64,000 nt of DNA from NCBI RefSeq assembly GCF_019285735.1, contig NZ_CP079107.1, forward strand, positions 2,356,001 through 2,420,000, written 5' to 3'. Source of the stretch: Paeniglutamicibacter sp. Y32M11 (GTDB lineage: Bacteria > Actinomycetota > Actinomycetes > Actinomycetales > Micrococcaceae). Position 1 is the first letter of the stretch, and each line of letters begins with the position of its first letter. This document shows, piece after piece, positions 9,925 through 17,798 of the stretch. The position numbers and the translations under genes were made by a program. Under the pieces are notes generated by a model. That model did not search any database and was not told where the DNA came from. It saw only the letters and a list, made by a program, of their open reading frames with translations.

Positions 9925-9941
9925 TGCGCGAGGATCGCGCA
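9925..9941 (-). terminator. Possible short hairpin after the tagD-like gene
   Basis: TGCGCGA and TCGCGCA form a perfect seven-base inverted repeat with a three-base loop, 14 bases past the stop at 9955. No T-run follows, so it is a weak terminator candidate. Confidence 0.35.
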
Positions 9942-9954
9942 ACCCACGTGATGA

Positions 9955-10416
9955 CTAACTAAGTTCCTTGACAATCTGGCTCAGGGAATCGAGGGTGTCC
10001 TTCAGCTTCGCGACATGGCGCTCGTCGAAGGCACTGAGGACTCGCTTGAGCTCGGTGGTTGAGATCCCCGTGGTTCGCGGCAAGTAGATGACTTCTACTT
10101 TGTCACCCAGGTCGTCAAATTTGCCCTTCCAATCCTCACCAATGCCGAAGACGTCAACATCGTACTTGGCAATGTCCAGACGCTTCTGGTCCCAGTTGTC
10201 TTCCGGGATGGCCATGTCAACATACTGAATGGCCTGGACGATTTCGAGGCGCTGTTCAAAGGGCACGATGGGCTTTTTGCCTTTGACGGCGTTAAATTCG
10301 TCGGTGGATACACCGACGATCAAACGATCGCCCTTCTCTTTGAGTCTCTTGAGGATGTTCAAGTGACCCACGTGGAAGAGGTCGAAGGTTCCGTAAGTAA
10401 GTACTGTCTTGGCCAA
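9955..10416 (-). CDS. Glycerol-3-phosphate cytidylyltransferase (TagD/TarD-like)
   Basis: The protein opens with TYGTFDLFHVGHLNIL, the signature of TagD-type cytidylyltransferases with the HxGH nucleotide motif. It continues with KRLIVGVSTDEFN-like and VDVFGIGEDW segments and ends in the TGISTTELKR motif. Family members make CDP-glycerol from CTP and glycerol 3-phosphate. I chose TTG at 10416 (153 residues) because GGAG lies six bases upstream and the first family motif begins at once. A longer frame reaches 10521, but it adds 35 proline-rich residues and overlaps the upstream gene by 52 bases. A C-terminal tail of about 25 residues exceeds the usual TagD length of about 130. It is the last gene of the minus-strand export and glycosylation operon. 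Confidence 0.85.
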   Translation of the reverse strand: MAKTVLTYGTFDLFHVGHLNILKRLKEKGDRLIVGVSTDEFNAVKGKKPIVPFEQRLEIVQAIQYVDMAIPEDNWDQKRLDIAKYDVDVFGIGEDWKGKFDDLGDKVEVIYLPRTTGISTTELKRVLSAFDERHVAKLKDTLDSLSQIVKELS

Positions 10417-10422
10417 GGTTGG

Positions 10423-10426
10423 CTCC
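10423..10426 (-). promoter_or_regulatory. Ribosome binding site fixing the tagD-like start
   Basis: GGAG on the minus strand sits six bases before the TTG at 10416. It is the main reason for preferring the shorter protein. Confidence 0.5.
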
Positions 10427-10469
10427 AATGCTTGGATCGGCGGAGGGGGTACACGCGTAGCGCTGGTAA

Positions 10470-11363
10470 TTAGATGATGGGGGGCCGGCCGGCCAACATC
10501 ATCCGAAGATGAGTTGACCATTTCAGTTTAGGTCTCGGGGATGAGTACCAAGGGTTCTCGCGCCAACCGGCGCGCCAACCACCAAAGTATTGCCGCACTG
10601 CTCCGGGTTCTTTGCGCAGACGAGCGGTTTCAATCAGGGCCCAACTGCTGACGTAGATCCAGCTGAATGGCCAGCGTAGGTTTCGCTTGGCCAGCCACAC
10701 CCGGTTACGGGCGTTGAGCCGGTAGAACTCTTCGTGTCGGCGCTGATCCACCACGGGGTGGGCAATCCGCAGATCTCCCGCGTACCAAACGTGGTGACCG
10801 GTGTCCCAGACTCGCCAGGCTAGTTCGATGCCCTCGTGCGCGTACCAAAAGCCGCCGGCCCATCCGCCGGTTTCATCAAAGATGTAGCGTGGCATCAGCA
10901 GGCACGTTTCCCCCACATGGAAGACTCGGCTTGATTCGATGGCGGTGCGCTTGTTCAGCCGCGGGATCCAGCGCGTGGGATCGTCATCGCGTTCCGGATC
11001 GGTAATCCGGGGTTGCAGCAATCCCATTTTTGGGTGCTTCTTGAATCGCTGGATGGCAGTTTCAAGAAAGTTGTCATCCAGGAACCAGCAGTCATCATCA
11101 ACAAAACAGAGGTACTCCCCCGCGACATGTGGCACGCCAGCATTTCGACCAGCGGGGATGCCGAGGTTATCTTCCAGGTACTTGCCACGAACGCCCTCGG
11201 GCAGGCCCAGCGGATCCCACCCGTTACCCACCACAATGACGTCAAGTTCGACGTTCCGTTGCGCCAGCAAGCTTTTGAGGGCTCGGTCCAGCTCCTGAGG
11301 CCTGGCACCCATGGTCAGCACTACCACTCCGACGGTGGGTAGAGCAGGTGAAGCGTTTTTCAC
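10470..11363 (-). CDS. Family 2 glycosyltransferase
   Basis: This 297-residue protein is a GT-A fold, family 2 glycosyltransferase. The N-terminal VGVVVLTMG strand, the NLGIPAGRNAG loop and the FVDDDCWF metal-binding DxD-type motif near residue 90 are all visible. A later WRVWDTGHHVWY segment resembles the ED/QxxRW acceptor region. No membrane span is evident. It starts with GTG behind a GGTGA box, only four bases after the CDP-alcohol transferase gene, so the two are cotranscribed. In this locus it probably adds a sugar to the linkage unit or side chain of the wall polymer. The donor sugar cannot be assigned. Confidence 0.85.
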   Translation of the reverse strand: MKNASPALPTVGVVVLTMGARPQELDRALKSLLAQRNVELDVIVVGNGWDPLGLPEGVRGKYLEDNLGIPAGRNAGVPHVAGEYLCFVDDDCWFLDDNFLETAIQRFKKHPKMGLLQPRITDPERDDDPTRWIPRLNKRTAIESSRVFHVGETCLLMPRYIFDETGGWAGGFWYAHEGIELAWRVWDTGHHVWYAGDLRIAHPVVDQRRHEEFYRLNARNRVWLAKRNLRWPFSWIYVSSWALIETARLRKEPGAVRQYFGGWRAGWRENPWYSSPRPKLKWSTHLRMMLAGRPPII

Positions 11364-11367
11364 TGGA

Positions 11368-12192
11368 TCACCGCAACCGTGATGAAGCCATGGTGGCGAC
11401 GAAGTGACCGATATTGACCAGCACTACCGCCGGGAGAAGAATCCACAGCATCCACTTTTCGGCGATTCCCGGAGTTCCAGCAATGACCGAGACCACCGAC
11501 AGAACCAAGATGAGCAGGCTGAGTTCAACAGCGTGAAGCATCTTGTGGAAGGGAAGGAACCTGGCTGCCGAACGCAGCTTGCCCACGAGGCTGGTCTGCG
11601 AGACGGCTCGCGCTTCTGCGGTATCCGGGAGTTTGCCCAGACCGGCCATGCTGCGCGCCGCGTGAACCATGAGGCTCTGAGAACGGTTAAGCACCAGAAG
11701 GGTGGATAGCACTGCGGCAATAAATAGCGTCGGCCAAGCCTGAGAGGCATCTGCCCCCTGAGTCTGTAGCTCACGGAAGACGCGATAACCCAGAGCCAGT
11801 GGAATGAGGGCCTCGGTGGTGTGGTGCCCGACCATATCGATGAAGATCCCTCGGGGTGACTGCGTTCCGCGCCAGCGCGCTACTTCACCATCACTGCAAT
11901 CGAAATAGAGCTGCACCTGAGAGAGCACTACGGCCAGCAGCGGTCCCCAAATTCCGGGAATAAGTAGTGCAACCGACATGAGCCAGCCAGCAAGAATCAT
12001 CAGCCCGGTGACACCATTGGCGCTGATGCGAGTGCGCACCAAGACCGCGGTCAGGTAGATCGAAATGTGACGCAGGTACAGTTCGGCGGTCCAGTGTTCG
12101 GCGTTGCGCCGAGCTCGGACCTCCGGCGGTTGGCAGACGGCACGCAACTGCTCGAGGGTCGGATTACTGGGACGTGCAAAATCGTTGCTCAT
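11368..12192 (-). CDS. CDP-alcohol phosphatidyltransferase family membrane enzyme
   Basis: This 274-residue protein has several hydrophobic helices and the CDP-alcohol phosphotransferase signature near residues 96-122: DCSDGEVAR, then a glycine, then FIDMVGHH. In the standard pattern the last position is an aspartate four residues after the third; here it is histidine. The first three aspartates are present. Family enzymes move a phospho-alcohol from a CDP-alcohol to a hydroxyl acceptor within the membrane. Its ATG overlaps the upstream GT2 stop by four bases. Placed between two glycosyltransferases in a teichoic-acid-like operon, it may transfer a polyol phosphate to a lipid or sugar acceptor rather than make a bulk phospholipid. 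The substrate is unknown. Confidence 0.83.
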   Translation of the reverse strand: MSNDFARPSNPTLEQLRAVCQPPEVRARRNAEHWTAELYLRHISIYLTAVLVRTRISANGVTGLMILAGWLMSVALLIPGIWGPLLAVVLSQVQLYFDCSDGEVARWRGTQSPRGIFIDMVGHHTTEALIPLALGYRVFRELQTQGADASQAWPTLFIAAVLSTLLVLNRSQSLMVHAARSMAGLGKLPDTAEARAVSQTSLVGKLRSAARFLPFHKMLHAVELSLLILVLSVVSVIAGTPGIAEKWMLWILLPAVVLVNIGHFVATMASSRLR

Positions 12193-13244
12193 GACCGAAC
12201 CCTTCCCTTATCGAGAGCGCCCTGCGCTCCGCGGACTCGTCCTTTGACAAAACCAATGGCCCACGGAAAATGAATCGTTGGTAATACTCTGAGCAGCAGC
12301 AACTTTTCAAAAGTAGAGGCCCGCTTCGATCGCGCAGCAGCAAAAACCACAAGGGCAGCGTAAACGACCGGTGCAGCTTTAACCAGGTTCAGGACAACAT
12401 TAATCGACCGGGGCAAACGATGAGAGATTGAAGGTTGAAGGATCCACGCTATAAGGCCGATGGTGGTTCCGGCGACCATCAAGGGCGGGAGATCATGACG
12501 CAAAGATTTGCCGTCGGGATAACGTCGTGCAATCTCTCCTCGCCATATGCCTGAGGCATAAGACTGTGCGGCCAGCGATTTAAAGTCATCGCGGGGATAA
12601 TACCCGGTGGAAAGTTCCGGATCAAACCATACCTTTCGTCCGGCTTGTCGAATCCGCAAGCAGAGTTCCCAGTCTTGAGCCCGCCACAATGTCTCGTCGT
12701 AGTACCCAACCTCATCGAAAATTTCACGCCGAAAGATACCAAGGTAGGCGGACTCGGCTGGCCCTTCCGGACCACCATTGTGGTATGCAGCACCCCCCAT
12801 CCCCCACGGCGAATGATAGGCGGCGGCCACGGCCCGCTGAAGCGAATTCTTGCCGCGAGCATCCATCAAACCGCCTACATCATGGGCATCAACACGAAAT
12901 AGGGTCTCGATTCCACGAGCTGTGTAGGTGGGCTCCAATTCGCTATGCGCATCAACCCGCACAATGATCGGATAAGACGAAGCCTTAATCGCAAGATTCA
13001 GGCCGATGGGCGTACGTCCCATGGGGTTATGAACTAACTTAACTCGGGGGTCCTCAGCTGCCAGCTCCGCTGCAACTTCATCCGTGGCATCCACGCTCGG
13101 ACCAAGGGCAAGAACTATTTCTTTGTCTCCCTCGTATTCTTGAGAAAGCACGCTAGCTACAGCTTCACGTAAATAGTCTGCTTCGTTGAGAACAGGCATG
13201 ACGTAAGAAACCGCCAATGTTAGGACAGTCGCGGAACTAGTCAC
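12189..13244 (-). CDS. Family 2 glycosyltransferase with C-terminal membrane segments (ExoA-like)
   Basis: The 351-residue protein has an N-terminal GT2 domain with VSYVMPVLNEADYL at residues 12-25, the VRVDAHSEL metal motif near 95 and an RAQDWELCLRIRQAG segment near 185 that matches the ED-xxxRxxxxG acceptor pattern. Residues about 250-300 hold two hydrophobic segments, as in membrane-anchored ExoA-type succinoglycan glucosyltransferases. The start is GTG, overlapping the ABC ATPase stop by four bases. It probably glycosylates the lipid-linked polymer at the cytoplasmic face before export. Donor and acceptor cannot be assigned from sequence. Confidence 0.84.
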   Translation of the reverse strand: MTSSATVLTLAVSYVMPVLNEADYLREAVASVLSQEYEGDKEIVLALGPSVDATDEVAAELAAEDPRVKLVHNPMGRTPIGLNLAIKASSYPIIVRVDAHSELEPTYTARGIETLFRVDAHDVGGLMDARGKNSLQRAVAAAYHSPWGMGGAAYHNGGPEGPAESAYLGIFRREIFDEVGYYDETLWRAQDWELCLRIRQAGRKVWFDPELSTGYYPRDDFKSLAAQSYASGIWRGEIARRYPDGKSLRHDLPPLMVAGTTIGLIAWILQPSISHRLPRSINVVLNLVKAAPVVYAALVVFAAARSKRASTFEKLLLLRVLPTIHFPWAIGFVKGRVRGAQGALDKGRVRS

Positions 13245-14104
13245 TTTTTCTTCGCCTTATAAGCGTTCACGACGGTCTTTGCATCGCCGTCCATGACGAG
13301 AACGCCTTTCTCAATCCACAGAGCCCTATTACAGGTATCCAGAATTGAGTTCATGGAGTGAGACACGTGAAAAATGGTGCCTGCGTTTTCTCGAATCTCG
13401 CGGATTCTAGCTTCACTGCGTTTGCGGAAGCGTGCGTCGCCTACGGCCAATGCTTCGTCCACGATGAGGATGTCGTGTTGCTTGGAAGCCGCAATGGCGA
13501 ATTTGAGACGAGCCGACATTCCAGAGCTGTAGGTTCGCATAGGCAAATCAATGAACTCTTCAAGTTCGGCAAACTTGATGATATCTTCGCGCATTGCAGT
13601 GATTTCTTGGCGGTTGTAGCCAAGTGCCAAACCGCCGAGAATGATATTTTTGTCTCCGGAGAGGTCAGCGATCAGCGCTGCACCGACGCCCAACATGTTC
13701 GGGCGCGAGGAAGCATAAACCGAACCTGAAGCCGGCGTGGTGAGCCCAGTGATCGTGCGCATCAGTGTGGACTTGCCCGAACCGTTGGAGCCAATCACAC
13801 CAATCGATTCATTTTCGTAGGCCACGAATGAGACACCCTTCACGGCATGCACTTCGCGAATACCACGCGTTGATGCTTGGAGCAGACGCTTGGCGCCTGC
13901 GGCCCCCAACGACTTACCGCTCGAATAGACCTGGTACTTAACGTGTAAGTCATCGACGATAACTACAGGAACCCGATTCTCGTCTATAACGACCTTAGGC
14001 GATTCTGGAGCCACTTCAGGCGGAGTATCGAAGACGGGCGCCGGTTCAAACTTGGCATGTAGACGTGGATTAATCAGGTCATCAAAACTAGTCAATTCGA
14101 CCAT
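13241..14104 (-). CDS. ABC transporter ATPase for wall polymer export (TagH/Wzt-like)
   Basis: This is the nucleotide-binding subunit of a polysaccharide or teichoic-acid exporter. It has Walker A GSNGSGKST near residue 101, the signature YSSGMSARLKF near 191 (the degenerate SSGM form seen in TagH/Wzt), Walker B ILIVDEAL near 213 and a SHSMNSI switch histidine. An N-terminal extension of about 60 residues precedes the ABC domain, and there is no long C-terminal carbohydrate-binding domain. I chose ATG at 14104 (287 residues) because GAGGAG lies four bases before it; an upstream in-frame start at 14176 would overlap the permease gene heavily. It overlaps the permease gene by 17 bases and is cotranscribed with it. 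Confidence 0.9.
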   Translation of the reverse strand: MVELTSFDDLINPRLHAKFEPAPVFDTPPEVAPESPKVVIDENRVPVVIVDDLHVKYQVYSSGKSLGAAGAKRLLQASTRGIREVHAVKGVSFVAYENESIGVIGSNGSGKSTLMRTITGLTTPASGSVYASSRPNMLGVGAALIADLSGDKNIILGGLALGYNRQEITAMREDIIKFAELEEFIDLPMRTYSSGMSARLKFAIAASKQHDILIVDEALAVGDARFRKRSEARIREIRENAGTIFHVSHSMNSILDTCNRALWIEKGVLVMDGDAKTVVNAYKAKKK

Positions 14105-14933
14105 AACGCTCCTCAGCAGACCAGAAGTAGATGGTGCCCCCGACAAGCGCGACAACAGCCCACACACCAAGAACAACCCAATAGAACGACGGATAGTCGA
14201 CGCTGTTCATGATGGATCCGCGAGCAATTTGCAAGGCTTGATAGAGCGGGTGGAAATCGAACAATCGCACCAAGATGGGGAAGGCATTAAGGATTCGGTC
14301 AACGCCGAACAGCACGCCGGAGGTGTAGAACAAGACCCTGGTAATCAAGGGAAGGAACTGCGTGAAGTCGCGGATGTGCACGGTGAGTCGAGCACACACC
14401 AGAGCTATACCGGCATTGAACATTGTAAAGAGAACCAGCAGCGGAACCACCATCAGCCAACTCCACTTGGGTGGTGTTCCCAGAACAATGCAATAGATGA
14501 ACATAACGCCCAGCATGGGGACCAACGTCAGGAACTGTTGGATCACCGCAGCGATCGGCAGAGTAATACGAGGGAACGAGAGTGATTGGACCAAAGAGGC
14601 ATTACCGGTAATGGATTTGGCACCTGAGGTCACAGAACCTGTGAAGAACTCGAACAGGAAGACCCCGATGACCACGTAGACCGGGAAGTCGTGCGGCTTA
14701 TTTGACTGCAATAGCCCGAAAATCGCGCCATACATCAACGCGTTCATGGTCGGCTTTATGACGACCCACAGCATACCCAAGCGATTTCGCTGGTTACTAG
14801 CCTGCAGTCGGCTTCTGGCAAGCTCAAAGGCAAAATCACGTCTTTGCCAGGCCTGCATCAGATAGCTCCGCAGGCTGGGGCGAGCACCGACCCTGTTCAG
14901 GCCTTGCTGCTCCGCATATTCGGCAGCTGTCAT
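14088..14933 (-). CDS. ABC-2 type permease for wall polymer export (TagG/Wzm-like)
   Basis: This is the membrane subunit paired with the adjacent ATPase. After an amphipathic cytoplasmic N-terminus (RRDFAFELARSRLQASNQRNRLGMLW, broken here for reading as the RRDFAFELARSR and NRLGMLW parts), about six hydrophobic helices follow, which is the ABC-2 exporter layout. The NxxGxxW-type entry into the first helix is typical of TagG/Wzm/RfbD proteins. I prefer ATG at 14933, behind GAGG eleven bases upstream; a GTG at 14957 is possible but has no ribosome site. It heads the operon that ends with the tagD-like gene and lies 134 bases after the LCP gene. Confidence 0.88.
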   Translation of the reverse strand: MTAAEYAEQQGLNRVGARPSLRSYLMQAWQRRDFAFELARSRLQASNQRNRLGMLWVVIKPTMNALMYGAIFGLLQSNKPHDFPVYVVIGVFLFEFFTGSVTSGAKSITGNASLVQSLSFPRITLPIAAVIQQFLTLVPMLGVMFIYCIVLGTPPKWSWLMVVPLLVLFTMFNAGIALVCARLTVHIRDFTQFLPLITRVLFYTSGVLFGVDRILNAFPILVRLFDFHPLYQALQIARGSIMNSVDYPSFYWVVLGVWAVVALVGGTIYFWSAEERYGRID

Positions 14934-15067
14934 AATTCTTGTTACCTCGTTGATCACGGCTTACTCGCCCGCTGACGCTGACGAACTTAATGAAGTCTAG
15001 TAGATACCACTGTCCATGCCGGGTTTTCAATAGGCGATCGAACAATGTGTGATCTATGTATCAGTAG

Positions 15068-16120
15068 TTATTTCTCGAGTTTTGCACTGTCAAGATAAGC
15101 CTTGAGAGTGTCACTCTTCAGAGCTTTCCCAATATCCGATAGAGCCTGCTCATCCCGCAAGACGATGGATTGGCCATCTGGCGAAGTTCCAACTCCGGCC
15201 GTTGGAAGAGTGAACATTTTGATGTCAGATGCACGTACGTTTTTGAGCTGAACGCCCAAGCCGGCAGCAGTCGCCGCGTCAAAACCGTTATCGAGCGACA
15301 GATAGGGCGAAACCTTGTCGATGATCTCGAAGATGGTGGAAGGATTAGTCAGGGTGTCTTTGGACAAGAGCTCCGACATTGCCGCATTAATGAACTTCTG
15401 CTGGTTGCGCACACGCTGGTAATCGCCGTCAATGAACGACTTCCTTTCACGAACAAATCTCAAGGCACGATCACCCTCTAGCTCGATGTCGCCGACGGGG
15501 TAGAAGTAGTCCGTATCATTTGCAGTGAATTCGAAGTCGTTGGTCACCGTGACGCCACCAAGCGCTGTGGTCAGCTCCCTAAACCCCTCAAAATCAATCA
15601 TGGCCACGTGATCAATCTTGGTATCAAGCATGCCTTCAACCGTTTGTACTGCTAGTGGCACACCGCCTTCGGACATGGCCGCGTTGATCTTTTGACTTCC
15701 ATAGCCAGGAATATCGGTGTAGAGATCGCGCATGATTGACATGACGTAAACACCGGACCGATCTTCAGGAATATGCATCAGCATCATCGAGTCTGAGCGC
15801 TGGTCGGTTCCGCCGCCTTGAAGCAAGTCTGAGGTAGCTGTACCGGCTGCACCGTGGTCAACGCCCAACAGCAAAAAGTTCAACGAACCGTCTTCGGGGT
15901 CTTTGACAGGACGGGATTCTTCTTCGGGGAAGGCGTTGTCAATGACTTGGGTTTTTGAATTGAACGTCTGTACCAAGTTAACAACGTAGGTAGAGGCCAC
16001 TATTGCGGCGATGACCACCACGGCAATGCCGACAATGAGCGCAACGCGACCTCGACGTTTTTTACGTCGCGTGAGCCTGCGTGGCACATAATCTGGGGGA
16101 AAATCATTCTTGGTAGGCAA
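15068..16120 (-). CDS. LCP family (LytR-CpsA-Psr) glycopolymer ligase
   Basis: The 350-residue protein has a basic N-terminus (RRLTRRKKRRGR), one membrane helix (about residues 26-48) and an extracellular LCP domain. Family residues are visible: LLLGVDHG, RSDSMMLMHIP, SIMRDLYTDIPG, KINAAMSEGG and the RFVRERKSFIDGDYQRVRNQQ block, whose arginines bind pyrophosphate. LCP enzymes attach lipid-linked wall polymers such as teichoic acids or arabinogalactan to peptidoglycan outside the membrane. Its position directly upstream of the exporter operon suggests it attaches this locus's polymer. The start is TTG with GGAG seven bases upstream. A second LCP protein of similar layout is encoded at 23552-24598. 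Confidence 0.9.
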   Translation of the reverse strand: MPTKNDFPPDYVPRRLTRRKKRRGRVALIVGIAVVVIAAIVASTYVVNLVQTFNSKTQVIDNAFPEEESRPVKDPEDGSLNFLLLGVDHGAAGTATSDLLQGGGTDQRSDSMMLMHIPEDRSGVYVMSIMRDLYTDIPGYGSQKINAAMSEGGVPLAVQTVEGMLDTKIDHVAMIDFEGFRELTTALGGVTVTNDFEFTANDTDYFYPVGDIELEGDRALRFVRERKSFIDGDYQRVRNQQKFINAAMSELLSKDTLTNPSTIFEIIDKVSPYLSLDNGFDAATAAGLGVQLKNVRASDIKMFTLPTAGVGTSPDGQSIVLRDEQALSDIGKALKSDTLKAYLDSAKLEK

Positions 16121-16201
16121 TCAACGTCTCCATTAGACCGGAACGAGAAGTCTTGGGCGACTCGAGGCAATGTATCGGTCGAAAACTTTCGTACAAACAA
16201 A

Positions 16202-16246
16202 GCAAGGCTAACCAGCGTCCCTGTGAGGACGCTGAGTCAACCTTGC
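16202..16246 (-). terminator. Terminator after galU
   Basis: An imperfect hairpin pairs GCAAGG with CCTTGC and CAGCGTCC with GGACGCTG. On the minus strand it is followed by a T-rich stretch, and it lies 15 bases past the galU stop. Confidence 0.65.
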
Positions 16247-16260
16247 CACCATAAGTTATC

Positions 16261-17157
16261 TTAGCGTTTTGCTACAAAGTCCTTGAGCCATGGCACCAAT
16301 ACTGGTCCGAGATCCGCACGATCGCAGGCGAGGGAAATAACGGCCTGGATGTAGCTCAGCTTGTCACCGGTGTCGTACCGGCGTCCGCGGAAGACAACCG
16401 CGTGCACTCCACTGCCCGGGCCTTCAGCGCCTGCCAGGGTTTCAAGGGCATCTGTCAGCTGAATTTCTCCTCCGCGGCCCGGTCCGGTCTCTTCAAGTAC
16501 GTCGAACACACGCGGGTGAAGGATGTAGCGGCCAATAACCGCGAGGTTTGAGGGCGCCTCTTCCACTGTTGGCTTCTCCACCAAGCCGTTAACCTTGACG
16601 AAATCTTCTCCGTCAATGACCGAGACATCGGCACAGCCATAGGCACTGATCTTCTGGGGATCAACTTCCATCAGTGCGATGACGGAACCGCCAGTCTTTT
16701 CCTGGACGTCGATCATGATCGAGAGCAATTCATCTCGCTCATCAATGAGATCGTCGCCCAAGAGAACAGCAAACGGTTCGTCCCCCACATGCTTCTTGGC
16801 GCAAAGGACCGCGTGGCCGAGCCCCTTTGGATCACCCTGGCGGACGTAATGGATGTCACCAAGTTCAGTGGCTTCACGCACGCGCTTGAGCTTCTCGATG
16901 TCGCCCTTGGCTTCGAGGGTCGCCTCCAACGACGGGACCCGGTCAAAATGATCTTCGAGAGCACGCTTGCTTCGTCCAGTAACCATCAAAACGTCGGTTA
17001 GGCCAGCGCGTGACGCTTCGGCCACCACATACTGGATGGCTGGTTCGTCAACAACTGGAAGCATTTCCTTGGGCATGGCCTTGGTCGCTGGCAGGAACCG
17101 AGTTCCCAACCCAGCAGCCGGAATAACAGCCTTAATTACACGCCTACTTTGAGTCAT
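16261..17157 (-). CDS. galU: UTP-glucose-1-phosphate uridylyltransferase
   Basis: GalU makes UDP-glucose from UTP and glucose 1-phosphate, the sugar donor for wall-polymer glycosylation and the galE branch. The protein shows the nucleotidyltransferase signature AAGLGTRFLPATKAMPKEML at its N-terminus, QYVVAEA, the GHAVLCAKKHVGDEPF block and LLGDDLI. At 298 residues it has the usual length for bacterial GalU. I prefer ATG at 17157, because the family motif starts soon after it; a TTG at 17187 would add ten residues. It is downstream of coaD on the same strand and ends at a hairpin terminator. Confidence 0.93.
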   Translation of the reverse strand: MTQSRRVIKAVIPAAGLGTRFLPATKAMPKEMLPVVDEPAIQYVVAEASRAGLTDVLMVTGRSKRALEDHFDRVPSLEATLEAKGDIEKLKRVREATELGDIHYVRQGDPKGLGHAVLCAKKHVGDEPFAVLLGDDLIDERDELLSIMIDVQEKTGGSVIALMEVDPQKISAYGCADVSVIDGEDFVKVNGLVEKPTVEEAPSNLAVIGRYILHPRVFDVLEETGPGRGGEIQLTDALETLAGAEGPGSGVHAVVFRGRRYDTGDKLSYIQAVISLACDRADLGPVLVPWLKDFVAKR

Positions 17158-17206
17158 GAACTCGACTTTACTGCATTGAATAAACAAACTTCGAACTAAG
17201 TCAGGT

Positions 17207-17683
17207 TTACTGTGCGGTAGATCGCAAACGCTTTAATACCGTTCGGGGCAAATAGTCCGAAACGTCGCCCCCGAGGGATTGAATCTCTTTGAGGAGCGAA
17301 GAGGAAAGGTGCGTGTACCGGTTATCTGCAGCCAGAAACACAGTTTCCACACCGGTCATGTGGCGATTCATCACGGCCATGGGCGTCTCGTACTGATAAT
17401 CAACGGTGGAACGAAGCCCTTTAACGATCGCATCGGCACCATGGAGCTTGCAGAAGTCTGCCAACAGGCCTTCGCCCATCGGCTCTACACTCACTCCGCG
17501 TAAACCACCAATGGTTTCGCGAACCATCTCAAGGCGCTCTTCGGCATCAAAACGATACTTCTTCGAATAGTTAGTGGACACGGCCACGATGACTTCATCA
17601 AAGAGATTGCTTGCACGGGCAATGATCTCAACATGACCATTATGGATGGGGTCAAAAGACCCGGGGCAGACGGCTCGACGCAT
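17207..17683 (-). CDS. coaD: Phosphopantetheine adenylyltransferase
   Basis: CoaD transfers an adenylyl group from ATP to 4'-phosphopantetheine, giving dephospho-CoA, the penultimate step of CoA synthesis. The protein starts with RRAVCPGSFDPIHNGHVEII, which carries the (T/H)xGH nucleotide motif. It also has YRFDAEERLEM, KGLRSTVDYQYE and the C-terminal THLSSSLLKEI segment that corresponds to the ISSTxVRE motif. The ATG at 17683 gives 158 residues, the normal family length. An open frame continues to 17806, but that extension is not conserved-looking and would run into the divergent aminotransferase start region. Confidence 0.93.
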   Translation of the reverse strand: MRRAVCPGSFDPIHNGHVEIIARASNLFDEVIVAVSTNYSKKYRFDAEERLEMVRETIGGLRGVSVEPMGEGLLADFCKLHGADAIVKGLRSTVDYQYETPMAVMNRHMTGVETVFLAADNRYTHLSSSLLKEIQSLGGDVSDYLPRTVLKRLRSTAQ

Positions 17684-17798
17684 ACACTGAAATCTACCAA
17701 GCCCACCTCGTTCATTCCCCGTTCGGCCTGCCGAATGACTCTGCGTGTCGTTTCGCTGCTTTGGCAGTGCTAAATCAATCTCAAGCAATAATGATGTC

